From assembly GCF_003938655.1 (NCBI RefSeq), contig NZ_RJJT01000022.1, positions 46,532 to 110,531 on the forward strand: DNA of 64,000 bases, written 5' to 3'. Positions 24,565-33,140 of this stretch are shown piece after piece. The notes beneath the pieces were generated by a model. The model made no database searches, was not told where the DNA came from, and saw nothing but the letters and a program-made list of their open reading frames with translations. The DNA comes from Rhizobium pisi (GTDB lineage: Bacteria > Pseudomonadota > Alphaproteobacteria > Rhizobiales > Rhizobiaceae). Every line of letters starts with the position of its first letter. Within the stretch, counting starts at the first letter, position 1. The translations under genes were made by a program, and so were the position numbers.

Positions 24565-25437
24565 TCAAAGGCGCTTTTCGAAAAACGTGTCCGGATAGGG
24601 ATCGTCGTTGAAACGGTCGATCTCGTTCCAGCCGCTGCCGCGATAAAGCTGCTGCGCCTCAGGCAGCGCGCTGTTCGTATCCAGACGCAGGAGCTTAACG
24701 GAGAGCCCGCGGGCGATCTCCTCGGCCTCGGTCATCAGGCGTTTCGCCAGGCCGAGCCCTCGCGCCGACGGGGCAACCCAGAGCCTCTTGATCTCCGCGA
24801 TCTCGCCGCCGCCCTTCAGCCCGACACAGCCGATCGGCAGACCGTCCGACATCGCCACCAGGAAGACGCCGCGCGGACGGATCATATCCCCGGCATCGGG
24901 ATCGCGCGAAAGCGATACGTTGAACCCCTTCTCGAAGCGGCGCGCGAGTTCGGCATAATATTCGCCGAGGCAATAAAGCGCATCTTCATGCCGGGGGTCT
25001 TTCTCCTCGATCACGATCTGATCGCGCCGAAGCGAGGCGGCGACAATATCCATGGCGCGCAGGAGCTCTTCCGGATGGCGATGGCGCTTGAGAAACCCTT
25101 CCGCCTGCGCATTGGAAAGCGCTTCATAGGCCTCGAATTCGCCACGGCCGGCCTCCGTCAACCCGGCAACGCGCCGCCGCCCATCCCCGGCATTCGCAAC
25201 CGTCTCGATCAACCCTTCCTCCTCCAGGCTGCGCAGCAGACGGCTCATCAGGCCCGAGTCCAGACCAAGATAATCCCGGATCGCCCCAACATCCGACTGC
25301 CCCTTGCCGATCGCATTAAGAACACGAGCCGCCCCCAACGGACGGCCGCGCCCGAGGAAAGACGTATCGAGCGCACCGACCTCGGTGGTGACGGCACGGT
25401 TGAAACGGCGGACGCGAGAGACGGGATCGAAAATCAT
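24565..25437 (-). CDS. MarR-type HTH fused to a GNAT N-acetyltransferase
   Basis: A 290-residue two-domain protein. Residues 1-140 are a MarR winged helix (VRRFNRAVTTEVGALDTS, then AIRDYLGLDSGLMSRLLRSL and RRRVAGLTEAGRGEFEAYEA). The C-terminal GNAT domain has LVAMSDGLPIGCVGLKGGGE, the acetyl-CoA loop LWVAPSARGLGLAKRLM and LRLDTNSALPEAQQLYRGSG. This fusion is a recognised architecture in alphaproteobacteria, where the regulator may acetylate a target or itself. A CTGAC-TTAG-GTCAG dyad at 25443-25456, almost touching the start codon, suggests autorepression. The gene is convergent with the O-methyltransferase. Confidence 0.9.
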   Translation of the reverse strand: MIFDPVSRVRRFNRAVTTEVGALDTSFLGRGRPLGAARVLNAIGKGQSDVGAIRDYLGLDSGLMSRLLRSLEEEGLIETVANAGDGRRRVAGLTEAGRGEFEAYEALSNAQAEGFLKRHRHPEELLRAMDIVAASLRRDQIVIEEKDPRHEDALYCLGEYYAELARRFEKGFNVSLSRDPDAGDMIRPRGVFLVAMSDGLPIGCVGLKGGGEIAEIKRLWVAPSARGLGLAKRLMTEAEEIARGLSVKLLRLDTNSALPEAQQLYRGSGWNEIDRFNDDPYPDTFFEKRL

Positions 25438-25442
25438 ATTAT

Positions 25443-25456
25443 CTGACTTAGGTCAG
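25443..25456. promoter_or_regulatory. Putative autoregulatory dyad upstream of the MarR-GNAT gene
   Basis: CTGAC and GTCAG arms (5 bp) around a TTAG centre begin 6 bp from the start codon. A repressor bound here would block translation initiation or promoter escape. Confidence 0.4.
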
Positions 25457-25515
25457 GTAATTGATGCTGTCAATTCACGACGGCGAGAAGCCAGGCCAGG
25501 CGTGCTGAGAGAGTG

Positions 25516-25572
25516 AGAGAGCCTCATCCTGAAGTGCCCCGAAGGGGCCTCGAAGGACGAGGCGGGCGCGTC
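25516..25572. repeat. RIME-like repeat (family A), single copy
   Basis: CCTCATCCTGAAGTGCCCCG to CGAAGGACGAGGCGGGCGCG. One G-to-A change (GAAGTG for GAGGTG) separates it from the consensus. It lies in the 5' flank of the membrane peptidase-like gene. Confidence 0.75.
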
Positions 25573-25611
25573 GCCCGCATCTTGCGCATCCCCATTCCCT
25601 CACCTAAGGCA

Positions 25612-26454
25612 ATGCCACATCCCCTACCGCAAGGCCACCCGGTGCTCCGCTTCGCTTTTCCCCTTCTGATCGTCGTCATCCTGACGCTGCTCACCCAGAT
25701 CGGCGGCATCGCCTATCTCCTCGCTCTCGCCGCCGCGCGCGCCATTGGCGCACGGCGATTTCCCGCCAAGCTCGCGCTCTTCCTGCTGTGTTATGCCGGC
25801 GCGACATTCGCCGCCGGCCTCGCCGCGCCGATGTTCGGCCGGGTTCCCCTCTCCTGCCTGTCAGGCACGGGAGATCATCTCGTGGTCCGCTCCCCGATCT
25901 ACTGCGCGCTCAACCGCAACTATGTCACACCTGGCATGCGCGATCTGGCACAGGCGCTCGCCACCCATATGGACCAGGAATTCCCCGGAACCGTCACCGT
26001 GGCGCTGGACGCGAATTTCCCCTTCATGAACGGCTTTCCGCTCCTGCCGCATCTGTCGCATGCCGACGGCAGGAAGCTCGATTTCGCCTATTATTACCAG
26101 GATGCCGACGGCAATTTCCTCAATGGCGTCACCCGCTCCCCGATCGGCTATTTCGCCTTCGAAGAACCCGCCCCCGGCGACGAACTGCCCTGCGCAGGCC
26201 GCAGCGACTGGCTCACCACCCGCTGGGATTTCGATGCACTCCAGCCTCTCTTTCCGGCCTATGGACTCGAGAAACAGCGTATGTCGGCCATGATCGCCTG
26301 GCTGACGACGGAAGGCGTAACCCGCTTCCACCTTGAGAAGATCTTCATCGAGCCGCATCTGAAAAACGCGCTCGGGATTACCGACACCCACGTCCGCTTC
26401 CAAGGCTGCCGCGCCGCCCGCCACGACGACCATATCCATATCCAGGTCGAGTGA
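25612..26454 (+). CDS. Membrane-anchored LAS-type metallopeptidase-like protein
   Basis: A 280-residue protein. Hydrophobic segments at about residues 14-45 and 52-75 precede a periplasmic domain. That domain holds HLSHADGRKLDFAYYYQDAD, with His150 and Asp157 in the spacing of LAS-class zinc peptidases (H-x-x-G-x-x-x-D), and ends ARHDDHIHIQVE, with His271, His274 and His276. This suggests a D-Ala-D-Ala or murein endopeptidase-like fold. No standard M15/M74 family is confidently named, and the zinc ligands are inferred. AAGG lies 6 bases before the chosen ATG. It is convergent with a small membrane protein gene. Confidence 0.65.
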   Translation: MPHPLPQGHPVLRFAFPLLIVVILTLLTQIGGIAYLLALAAARAIGARRFPAKLALFLLCYAGATFAAGLAAPMFGRVPLSCLSGTGDHLVVRSPIYCALNRNYVTPGMRDLAQALATHMDQEFPGTVTVALDANFPFMNGFPLLPHLSHADGRKLDFAYYYQDADGNFLNGVTRSPIGYFAFEEPAPGDELPCAGRSDWLTTRWDFDALQPLFPAYGLEKQRMSAMIAWLTTEGVTRFHLEKIFIEPHLKNALGITDTHVRFQGCRAARHDDHIHIQVE

Positions 26455-26519
26455 GTTTTCGCTCGGCTTGGCAATGCCGACAGTCCGTTGCGTCCGATGC
26501 AAAGACGCAGTCTGACGGG

Positions 26520-26780
26520 TCAGATTCTTCGCCAGGAAGCAGTCTTGCTGCGAATGCGCCCAAGCAGAGCCAATAGGCTGAGACCTGTCCACATCAGACT
26601 GAAGCCGAGAAGAAAAAGGATCAGAGGATAGAACAGCAACGGTTCATCGGCAGCCGTGATCATTGATGTTTTACCAGGCAGCTCGCCCTGAACCAGACAC
26701 ACCATATGGTAGCTCAGCAGGACGGGCCCAAACAGCGTGAAACCGACAAAGAGCGACCAGGAGCGAAACCGATTTATCAT
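26520..26780 (-). CDS. Small two-span membrane protein
   Basis: An 86-residue protein, MINRFRSWSLFVGFTLFGPV onward, with a first hydrophobic span (about 7-30), a short polar loop (EGELPGKTSMITAADE-like, here QGELPGKTSMITAADEP) and a second span (about 50-72), closing with a basic end RIRSKTASWRRI. No ribosome site is obvious. No family is recognised. It lies 66 bp after the LAS-like gene in the opposite direction, so any functional link is speculative. Confidence 0.5.
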   Translation of the reverse strand: MINRFRSWSLFVGFTLFGPVLLSYHMVCLVQGELPGKTSMITAADEPLLFYPLILFLLGFSLMWTGLSLLALLGRIRSKTASWRRI

Positions 26781-27020
26781 GCGAAAGATGATCTCTCAAA
26801 TCGACGGTGCTGGTCCAGCGCTGTCATAACAACTGCCCTCGTTATCAGCAGTATGCCACCTGTTTACGTGCAATCGATAAATGGAATCCGCACAACTCGA
26901 TCGAATAACCGCTTCGGCCCGATGGCGAAAAGCGGTAGCTTCCGAACTCCCATATTTTTCAGAGAACAGGCCGTTGCCTCGCCCGCGTGTCATAGTCTTC
27001 CAAGGCAGCACACGACACCC
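26781..27020. other. Intergenic region, no gene seen
   Basis: About 240 bp between the small membrane gene and the HxlR gene stop. No start with a ribosome site, no repeat and no hairpin longer than 6 bp was noticed. It should contain the promoter of the leftward membrane-protein gene. Confidence 0.4.
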
Positions 27021-27398
27021 TCACCCCGGATGCGCCTCATCATAAGCGCGCTGCGCCACAAAGATCGCGTCCATGTTCTTCTCCGCCCAATGGGCAAGGG
27101 CAGAAACCGTATCCGTCAGGGTGGATCCGAGCGGCGTCAGAGCGTATTCCACGGTCACCGGCACGGTCGGGAAGATCGTGCGCGAGATCAGCCCGTTGCG
27201 CTCCAGCTTCCGTAGCGTCTGAGCAAGAACTTTCTGCGATATGCCCTTGATATCGCGGCGGATATGGTTGAAACGCACCGGCCCGTCTTGCAGCCGGTCG
27301 AGAATGAGCACCGCCCATTTGTCCGCAAGCCGGTCCAGCACCAGCCGCGTCGGGCAGCGGTCCTCATAGACGTCATAGGCCTGTTGCATCGGCGTCAT
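27021..27398 (-). CDS. HxlR-family transcriptional regulator
   Basis: A 125-residue winged-helix regulator: DRCPTRLVLDRLADKWAVLI, PVRFNHIRRDIKGISQKVLA and TLRKLERNGLISRTIFPTVP, with VTVEYALTPLGSTLTDTVSA as the wing and dimer helix. The Cys of EDRCPTR is the likely redox-sensing site of this family. GGGAGAGC precedes the ATG. It is divergent from the NmrA-like gene, which it probably represses; a palindrome lies between them. This is the second HxlR/oxidoreductase divergent pair in the window. Confidence 0.92.
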   Translation of the reverse strand: MTPMQQAYDVYEDRCPTRLVLDRLADKWAVLILDRLQDGPVRFNHIRRDIKGISQKVLAQTLRKLERNGLISRTIFPTVPVTVEYALTPLGSTLTDTVSALAHWAEKNMDAIFVAQRAYDEAHPG

Positions 27399-27482
27399 CT
27401 GCTCTCCCCTTTCCCGGGTCCGGTTTCCCTGACGAAACCATGTTACGAAAAAGTGCTCTCTTTTCCAATCCTGAATTACCTG

Positions 27483-27503
27483 TATCTATCCGATCGGAAG
27501 ATA
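27483..27503. promoter_or_regulatory. Palindrome between HxlR and NmrA-like genes
   Basis: A perfect 10-bp palindrome TCCGATCGGA (27489-27498) is framed by TATCT and AGATA. It lies 29 bp before the ATG of the reductase and could be the regulator's operator. Confidence 0.45.
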
Positions 27504-27531
27504 GTTTCCAATAGATACCAAGGAGATTGGC

Positions 27532-28371
27532 ATGAGCAACAAGATTCTGGTCCTCGGCGCGACGGGCACCGTCGGCAGGCACGTGGTGGATGGGCTTCTG
27601 GCGAAGGGCGAGACCGTCCGGGCGGCGTCGCGCTCCGGCAAGCCGATCGCGGGTGCCGAAGGCGTCGTCTTCGAATATGGCCGGCCGGAAACCTACGGCC
27701 CGGCCTTCGAAGGCGTCGACCGCGCCCATGTGCTGCTGGCCTCCGGCTATGTCGATGCCAAGGGCCTGCTGCTACCCATCATCGAAGCGGCCGCCGAGCG
27801 CAAGGCGAAGGTCATCTTCCAGAGCGTCTTCGGCGTCGATGCCGACGATTCCATTCCCTATCGCCAGGTGGAGATCGCGCTGGAAAAGTCAGGCACGCCT
27901 TACGTCATCCTGCGCCCGAACTGGTTCGCCGATAATTTTCACAACTTCTGGAAAGCCGGCATCGAGCATGGCCAGATCGCGGTTCCCGCCGCCGACGGCA
28001 AATCGAGCTTCATCGACGCCCGCGATATTGCGGCAAGTTCCGTCGCCGCGCTCACCTCCTCGGCCTTCGACGGCAAGGCGTTCAACCTGACCGGCCCGCA
28101 AGCCCTGTCCTATGAGGAAGCCGCAGCAATCCTCTCCGAGGCAACAGGCAAGCCGATCGCCTATGACGCCATATCAGACGAGGCCTTCATCGGCATCCTC
28201 ACCGGCGCCGGTGTGCCGGCCGATTACGCAAGCTTCCTCGCCTCGATCTTCTACCCTGTCCGCCAAGGCTGGACCGCCGTCGTCACCAACGATGTCGAGA
28301 CGCTGACCGGCAAGGCTCCGCGTTCACTGAAGACCTATGCGGCCGATTATGCCGCGGCGCTGAAGGCGTAA
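27532..28371 (+). CDS. NmrA/NAD(P)H-binding atypical SDR (quinone-reductase-like)
   Basis: A 279-residue protein. The Rossmann motif is KILVLGATGTVGRHVVDGLL, followed by VRAASRSGKPI, which can bind the NADP phosphate. It lacks the catalytic YxxxK of classical SDRs. YVILRPNWFADNF and FIDARDIAASSVAAL are typical of NmrA-like or QorB-type NAD(P)H:quinone oxidoreductases. AAGGAG precedes the ATG. The divergent HxlR regulator points to control by quinone or electrophile stress, as in QorR-QorB and YodB-regulated systems. Confidence 0.9.
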   Translation: MSNKILVLGATGTVGRHVVDGLLAKGETVRAASRSGKPIAGAEGVVFEYGRPETYGPAFEGVDRAHVLLASGYVDAKGLLLPIIEAAAERKAKVIFQSVFGVDADDSIPYRQVEIALEKSGTPYVILRPNWFADNFHNFWKAGIEHGQIAVPAADGKSSFIDARDIAASSVAALTSSAFDGKAFNLTGPQALSYEEAAAILSEATGKPIAYDAISDEAFIGILTGAGVPADYASFLASIFYPVRQGWTAVVTNDVETLTGKAPRSLKTYAADYAAALKA

Positions 28372-28388
28372 TCGCCAGAACAAGCAGC

Positions 28389-28410
28389 AGACGGCGCATC
28401 TGCGCCGTCT
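28389..28410 (+). terminator. Hairpin after the NmrA-like gene
   Basis: AGACGGCGCA / TGCGCCGTCT arms with a two-base centre (effective loop larger) begin 17 bp past the stop. No long T run follows. Confidence 0.6.
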
Positions 28411-28500
28411 ACACGGCGGCATGCATCCGCAGTGGGGAGATAAACCGATCCGAACTACGGCAAGCGGTAAAGACGGAAGTGGCGCGACGGCCGCCTTTCG

Positions 28501-29040
28501 TTACATCTCATTCGCCACAAAATGCAGATCTTCCGTCTTCTTCTGCGTCGTTGATGCCGGACACAAGACCAGCGGTCCCATTTTTCCGGCCTCTTCGATA
28601 CCCTCTCTGAACTGAATGCCAGCTGCCGTGGCCCATTGCTCAGGAGTCGGCTCCGGCTCGCGCGCAATGCTTTCGATGATCGCAACGGTGTCGTCATGCT
28701 TGATCAAGTACGTCGTAACCAGATTGCCTGAGCCGACCGGGGAGGACATGGAGAGGCGATCCGGTCCGATAGCCGTTATTGTAATGTTCTTCAAAAGAGT
28801 TTTGTATTTCGTTCCGTCAAAGAGGATGTAGTTACCGTCGCGCACCGCGAAATAAGGGCCCTCGCAGAAAGATCCCAAGAAATGAAGCTCGCTGGCCTCA
28901 AACTTGTCTGCGATCGTGCTTTCATCTGCATTTGAACAGGCAGTCAGGCCCGCCGTGGACAATAGTATCAGCGCAAGAAAATGCCGCGAGCGCTTTCGCA
29001 GCCTCCTTACTTCAAGCGTTCTTTCGGCAGTCTCGTTCAT
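28501..29040 (-). CDS. Hypothetical lipoprotein
   Basis: A 179-residue predicted lipoprotein. After a basic N-terminus (RRLRKRSRH) the hydrophobic core FLALILLSTAGLTAC ends in a lipobox (LTAC), then SNADESTIADKFEASELHFL. The mature part has a beta-rich FLGSFCEGPYFAVRDGNYIL stretch and a C-terminal LVLCPASTTQKKTEDLHFV with one more Cys. No recognised domain. A start at 29040 (MNETAERT) is preferred to an upstream in-frame start. It stands alone. Confidence 0.65.
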   Translation of the reverse strand: MNETAERTLEVRRLRKRSRHFLALILLSTAGLTACSNADESTIADKFEASELHFLGSFCEGPYFAVRDGNYILFDGTKYKTLLKNITITAIGPDRLSMSSPVGSGNLVTTYLIKHDDTVAIIESIAREPEPTPEQWATAAGIQFREGIEEAGKMGPLVLCPASTTQKKTEDLHFVANEM

Positions 29041-29381
29041 TGGGAACTCGCACGGAAACACAACTTCGCCCTGAATAACGCGCGGCGGACTACAACCCAT
29101 TAATGACTTAAGTCAATTTCAACCGGATTCCCTGATTTCCAGACGGGCGCTCACCCTACCTGATCCGAACGACCGCTCTCGGCCATGATCCGGTCTCGAA
29201 ACGCCTTGACCTTGCGCTGCTGGATCGCCCGAAGCGTCCTTGTGCCGCACCCGATGGTGGCCAAAGGAGCAAACGACTTTACGATTTTTTGGTGTACCCG
29301 CGAGATAGTGCGGAGCCCTCAGGCGGAGCTGATTCCGAGGGTCAGCACCGCCAGCTATTTGTAGACCTGGAAGAACACGAG
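29041..29381. other. Intergenic region with a startless open frame
   Basis: Between the lipoprotein and the YwqG-like gene I see no complete gene. On the minus strand (about 29155-29320) one frame stays open for about 55 codons and reads LRAIQQRKVKAFRDRIMAES near its end, without a start codon or ribosome site. It may be a decayed gene end. No hairpin is evident. Confidence 0.35.
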
Positions 29382-30842
29382 ATGATCAATCAGACGCCGT
29401 CGCCCGTCACCCTGGAGGAAGCGACCGCGCTGATGCGCCCTCACCGCTCCAAAAGCATTAGATTGGATCGGATCTGGCCGCCGGATCAAACCACGCGGCT
29501 CCTGTCACAGATAGGAGGAAAACCTAACCTTCCTCCGACCCTGGATTGGCCCACGATTGATTTCGAGGATGGCGCAACGGCATCGTTGGATTTCCTGGCG
29601 CAAATCAATCTCGAGGAGCTCCCGAGGATCGAGGCGCGCGACGCGCTTCCAAAGTCCGGCATGCTGTATTTCTTCGCATTGTCGCAATCAAATGAACCGC
29701 TCCAATCCTACGATTCAGTCGCCTGGCGCGTCCTCTATTATCCCGGCAATGCCGCGGATTTACCCGGCCGCGCGGCTCCGGAAGACGCCGGCTGGATGAT
29801 CGACAACCTGGGTTACAGTCAAACACCGGCAAGCCAATATCGAAATCCGGACGCCCCCACAGGCGAGCTTTTTCCGAAATGCACCATTCGCTTCACCGTC
29901 ATTGACGTGTGGGACATGCCGCAATTTTCAGGCCCGGATGATCCTCGACTTCGACCTTTCGAGGATGCTCTTGTCGAGGAGCCAGCTGAGCCCGAACGCT
30001 CACATGGCATTGCCGATGTCATTCGAGATTTATGGAAAGAGATAAATCCGTTCGAACCAAAAACAGAGAAGGTTCCGGAGACTGTACGAAGCCGAGCTCC
30101 ACAAAACAGAGCGGATATCGAACTGTCCGACGTCAACGAGCTGGCACACGAGTGCCTCTCGATGTTGCGCGCCGAGGAGCAGGAAAACTGGTATCGATCC
30201 AGAGTCAAGTTGAAGCCGGAGAGCTTGCCGTACCATGTAGAAGACGCCGTCATGCTCTTGAACGAAGCGAGAAACGGTTGGTTCGAGAATATATTGCCAA
30301 TCGAAACCGTTCTCGCCAGCCACGGCAAATATTCCGACGCTTTGCTGCAACCTTACAACGACTGGAAGGCAAAAGCGGTCGCTCTCACTCAAGACCTCAT
30401 TGCCATGGGCAGACAAACCAGGCTTTCACCTGAAGTTCGAAGAGAAGTCCTGGATATCTTGGAGCAGAATCGCCTGCTCGAAAAGGAAGCGGGAGCCTGG
30501 GGTTCGCACCCTGATGTCGAATCTGCCTTACGCGCATCTTTGACGACCCTGCTTTCCGATTTTCCTGGCATCGCCGAAAAGGAACCGGAACTGCTCGCCG
30601 CCGGCGACCCTGCCAATGAGCTTAGGCTGAGGGGATACTTGTCACACCGAATGTTCGGGAGTGGCGACGGCATACAATCCGACATCGAAGATGATGACGT
30701 TCTGCTGCTGCAGCTCTGCAGCGATTGTGATGGCCCGCGCTTCATGTGGTGGGACCTCGGGCTCATACAATTCCGCATAAAGCGGGAAGCACTTCAAGCC
30801 GGCCGGTTTGATCTGGCCGTGGCTGAGATCGAAGGCCACTGA
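29382..30842 (+). CDS. YwqG-like (DUF1963) protein, long form
   Basis: A 486-residue soluble protein. Its first 210 residues carry the DUF1963/YwqG pattern: a QIGGKPNLPPTLDWP motif, SLDFLAQINLEELPRI, MLYFFALSQSNEPLQS and VLYYPGN-type strands. The last third contains LLLQLCSDCDGPRFMWWDLG with the acidic/aromatic close of the family. The middle (about 240-420) is a helical insert rich in charged residues. GGAAG precedes the ATG. YwqG-like proteins are of unknown function; some lie beside toxin genes. No toxin gene adjoins this one. Two more relatives occur at 46.4 and 49.6 kb. Confidence 0.75.
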   Translation: MINQTPSPVTLEEATALMRPHRSKSIRLDRIWPPDQTTRLLSQIGGKPNLPPTLDWPTIDFEDGATASLDFLAQINLEELPRIEARDALPKSGMLYFFALSQSNEPLQSYDSVAWRVLYYPGNAADLPGRAAPEDAGWMIDNLGYSQTPASQYRNPDAPTGELFPKCTIRFTVIDVWDMPQFSGPDDPRLRPFEDALVEEPAEPERSHGIADVIRDLWKEINPFEPKTEKVPETVRSRAPQNRADIELSDVNELAHECLSMLRAEEQENWYRSRVKLKPESLPYHVEDAVMLLNEARNGWFENILPIETVLASHGKYSDALLQPYNDWKAKAVALTQDLIAMGRQTRLSPEVRREVLDILEQNRLLEKEAGAWGSHPDVESALRASLTTLLSDFPGIAEKEPELLAAGDPANELRLRGYLSHRMFGSGDGIQSDIEDDDVLLLQLCSDCDGPRFMWWDLGLIQFRIKREALQAGRFDLAVAEIEGH

Positions 30843-30903
30843 GAGCAACGCCGCCAATCGGCCATTGCCCGTCGCTCAAATCGACGGATGTCAAGGGCCG
30901 CCC

Positions 30904-31170
30904 CTAAGGTGTGATCTTGAGTCGCGCTTTGGCCGGTCCGGCGTTCACCTTGTCACCAGCGAGAGCCCGGAAAAACCGCCAGCCCCAGCCTGCCAGTCTG
31001 CATAGAGCGCGAGATATGAAGATGATGGCCAGGATAAGCAAGAGCGCGCCCGTCACCAGAAGGGCGAATTCCCCGTCGATTTCCCACGCCCCTTCAAAAA
31101 CAGCTTCCACCAACGAATTGAAACCATCATGGCCCCCCCGATTGCCCGCCTTCGGGTCTTGATCACCCAT
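30904..31170 (-). CDS. Small membrane protein
   Basis: An 88-residue protein: a soluble N-terminus (MGDQDPKAGNRGGHDGFNSL), one strong hydrophobic span (FALLVTGALLLILAIIFIS) and a basic cytoplasmic tail ending GPAKARLKITP. GGGAG lies upstream of the chosen ATG at 31170; a longer frame begins at 31233. No family is recognised. It is convergent with the YwqG-like gene and lies 62 bp after it. Confidence 0.55.
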   Translation of the reverse strand: MGDQDPKAGNRGGHDGFNSLVEAVFEGAWEIDGEFALLVTGALLLILAIIFISRALCRLAGWGWRFFRALAGDKVNAGPAKARLKITP

Positions 31171-31306
31171 GTCGCTCCCTCGCTCCATCTGGTGGATACG
31201 TAGGAATGCCGCGAAAACGTTGCAACTGCCCATGGAGCGTTAGCGAAGAGCAACAGAAGTTGGGCGCATACTCCATCGGCATGCTACGCCTCGGCCGAAC
31301 ACCCAC

Positions 31307-31774
31307 CTATCGCAACGGCAGCTCGTAGCTGCGCTTCAGCGTCTCCATCGGCACGTCGGTCTTGACGCTGAGCACGCTCGGAATGCGGGTCAGGTGGTCG
31401 GCCTGGAAGCGCCAGTAGCTGTGCAGGTCGGCGGTGACGATCCGAAGCACGGCGTCGCATTCGCCCGTCGTCAGGTAGCATTCCATCACCTCGGGAAATC
31501 GCCTGACGGCCTCGCCGAAGCGCAGCGTCACCTCGGCATCCTGCGTCTTGAACCACACGCGGGCGAAGACCGTCAGTCCCGCTCCGACCTTGGCCGGATC
31601 CAACACCGCGACGTAGCGATCGATGATCCCGGCCTCCTCGAGCAGCCGTATGCGGCGCAGGCACGGCGAAGGCGAGAGCCCTACCTCCTTCGCCAGCTCG
31701 ACGTTGGAAATGCGCCCGTCGCGCTGAAGGACCCGCAGGATATGGCGATCGATCGCATCCAGAGTGGCAAGCAT
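31307..31774 (-). CDS. Lrp/AsnC-family transcriptional regulator
   Basis: A 155-residue regulator: the HTH LDAIDRHILRVLQRDGRISN with VELAKEVGLSPSPCLRRIRL, a short linker, then a RAM/AsnC ligand-binding domain (VGAGLTVFARVWFKTQDAEV, MECYLTTGECDAVLRIVTAD). GGGAGC precedes the ATG. It is divergent from an argG gene with 124 bp between the starts and a perfect dyad in that gap. This strongly suggests it senses arginine or a related amino acid and controls argG, though ligand identity is inference. Confidence 0.93.
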   Translation of the reverse strand: MLATLDAIDRHILRVLQRDGRISNVELAKEVGLSPSPCLRRIRLLEEAGIIDRYVAVLDPAKVGAGLTVFARVWFKTQDAEVTLRFGEAVRRFPEVMECYLTTGECDAVLRIVTADLHSYWRFQADHLTRIPSVLSVKTDVPMETLKRSYELPLR

Positions 31775-31798
31775 TTTATAGCTCCCTTGAGCATAGCA

Positions 31799-31815
31799 TT
31801 GGCATGATATGCCAA
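31799..31815. promoter_or_regulatory. Putative AsnC-type operator between regulator and argG
   Basis: TTGGCAT and ATGCCAA arms with a three-base GAT centre, a perfect 7-bp dyad, lie 25 bp from the regulator's ATG and 84 bp from argG. Confidence 0.55.
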
Positions 31816-31898
31816 ACTTTCGCAATTTCCCGGACGCTTCGCAAGCTCATTGCGCCAGATTTGACCTATCGTTCCATGCATCTGTTGGGAGATATCAG

Positions 31899-33113
31899 AT
31901 GGCAAGAAAGATAGGAAAACTCGTCCTCGCTTATTCGGGAGGGCTGGATACGTCGATCATCCTCAAATGGCTGCAGGAGACTTATGGCTGCGAGATCGTC
32001 ACCTTCACCGCCGATCTCGGCCAGGGTGAAGAGCTCGAGCCGGCGCGGGCGAAAGCGGCCTTGCTCGGTGTCAGGGACATCCGCGTCGTCGATCTGCGCG
32101 AGGAGTTCGTCCGCGATTTCGTCTTTCCGATGCTGCGGGCCAACGCGCTTTATGAGGGGCAGTATCTTCTCGGCAGTTCCATCGCCCGGCCGCTGATATC
32201 AAAACATCTCGTCGCCATCGCCCGGGAAGTCGGCGCTGATGCCGTCGCCCATGGCTCGACCGGCAAGGGCAACGACCAGGTCCGGTTCGAACTCGCCGTC
32301 AATGCGCTGGCCCCGTCGCTCGCGGTCATCGCCCCTTGGCGCCAGTGGAACATCCGCTCCCGCACCGAGCTTCTGGACTATGCGGAAAAACATCGAATTC
32401 CGGTGCCGAGCGACAAGCGCGGCGAAGCGCCGTTTTCGATCGACGCCAATCTGCTGCACACCTCGACCGAGGGCAAGATCCTCGAAAATCCGGCGGAGAT
32501 CGCGCCGGATTACATCTATCAGCGCACCGTCGACCCCGTGGACGCGCCCGATGCCCCCGAAACCGTCACCATCGGCTTCGAAAGCGGCGACCCGGTTTCC
32601 GTCAACGGCAGGCCCATGACGCCGGCCGCCGTGCTGACCGAGCTCAACCGGCTTGGCGGCCGCCATGGCGTCGGCCGGCTCGATCTCGTCGAAAACCGTT
32701 TCATCGGCATGAAATCGCGCGGCGTCTATGAAACGCCGGGAGGCACGATCCTGCTTGCGGCCCATCGCGGCATTGAATCCATCACGCTCGATCGCGCCGC
32801 CGCCCACCTGAAGGACGAGATCATGCCCCGCTACGCCGAGCTGATCTATAACGGCTTCTGGTTCGCGCCCGAGCGGGAGATGCTGCAGGCCCTGATCGAC
32901 CACAGCCAGGCCTTCGTCACCGGCGAGGTGACAGTCAGGCTCTACAAGGGAAGCGCCTCGGTCATCGCCCGCACCTCCCCCGCGTCCCTCTACTCCGCCG
33001 ACCTCGTCACCTTCGAGGAAAGCGCCATCGCCTACGACCACCACCACGCCGAAGGCTTCATCCGCCTGAACGGCCTGCGGCTCCGCAGCTGGGCAGCCCG
33101 CAACGGAAATTGA
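31899..33113 (+). CDS. argG: Argininosuccinate synthase
   Basis: A 404-residue enzyme that joins citrulline and aspartate with ATP to form argininosuccinate, the penultimate step of arginine synthesis. The ATP pyrophosphatase loop KLVLAYSGGLDTSIILKWL, the HGSTGKGNDQVRFEL motif, YEGQYLLGSSIARPLI and the KLNLSRLAQKT-free IPVPSDKRGEAPFSIDANLL segment all fit. It is full length. GGAGATATCAG precedes the ATG. Arrangement beside a divergent AsnC regulator, rather than in an arg operon, suggests a specially regulated or second copy; rhizobia often carry duplicate argG genes. Confidence 0.97.
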   Translation: MARKIGKLVLAYSGGLDTSIILKWLQETYGCEIVTFTADLGQGEELEPARAKAALLGVRDIRVVDLREEFVRDFVFPMLRANALYEGQYLLGSSIARPLISKHLVAIAREVGADAVAHGSTGKGNDQVRFELAVNALAPSLAVIAPWRQWNIRSRTELLDYAEKHRIPVPSDKRGEAPFSIDANLLHTSTEGKILENPAEIAPDYIYQRTVDPVDAPDAPETVTIGFESGDPVSVNGRPMTPAAVLTELNRLGGRHGVGRLDLVENRFIGMKSRGVYETPGGTILLAAHRGIESITLDRAAAHLKDEIMPRYAELIYNGFWFAPEREMLQALIDHSQAFVTGEVTVRLYKGSASVIARTSPASLYSADLVTFEESAIAYDHHHAEGFIRLNGLRLRSWAARNGN

Positions 33114-33140
33114 CTACCTCCCCTGACGCACCGCGCCTCC

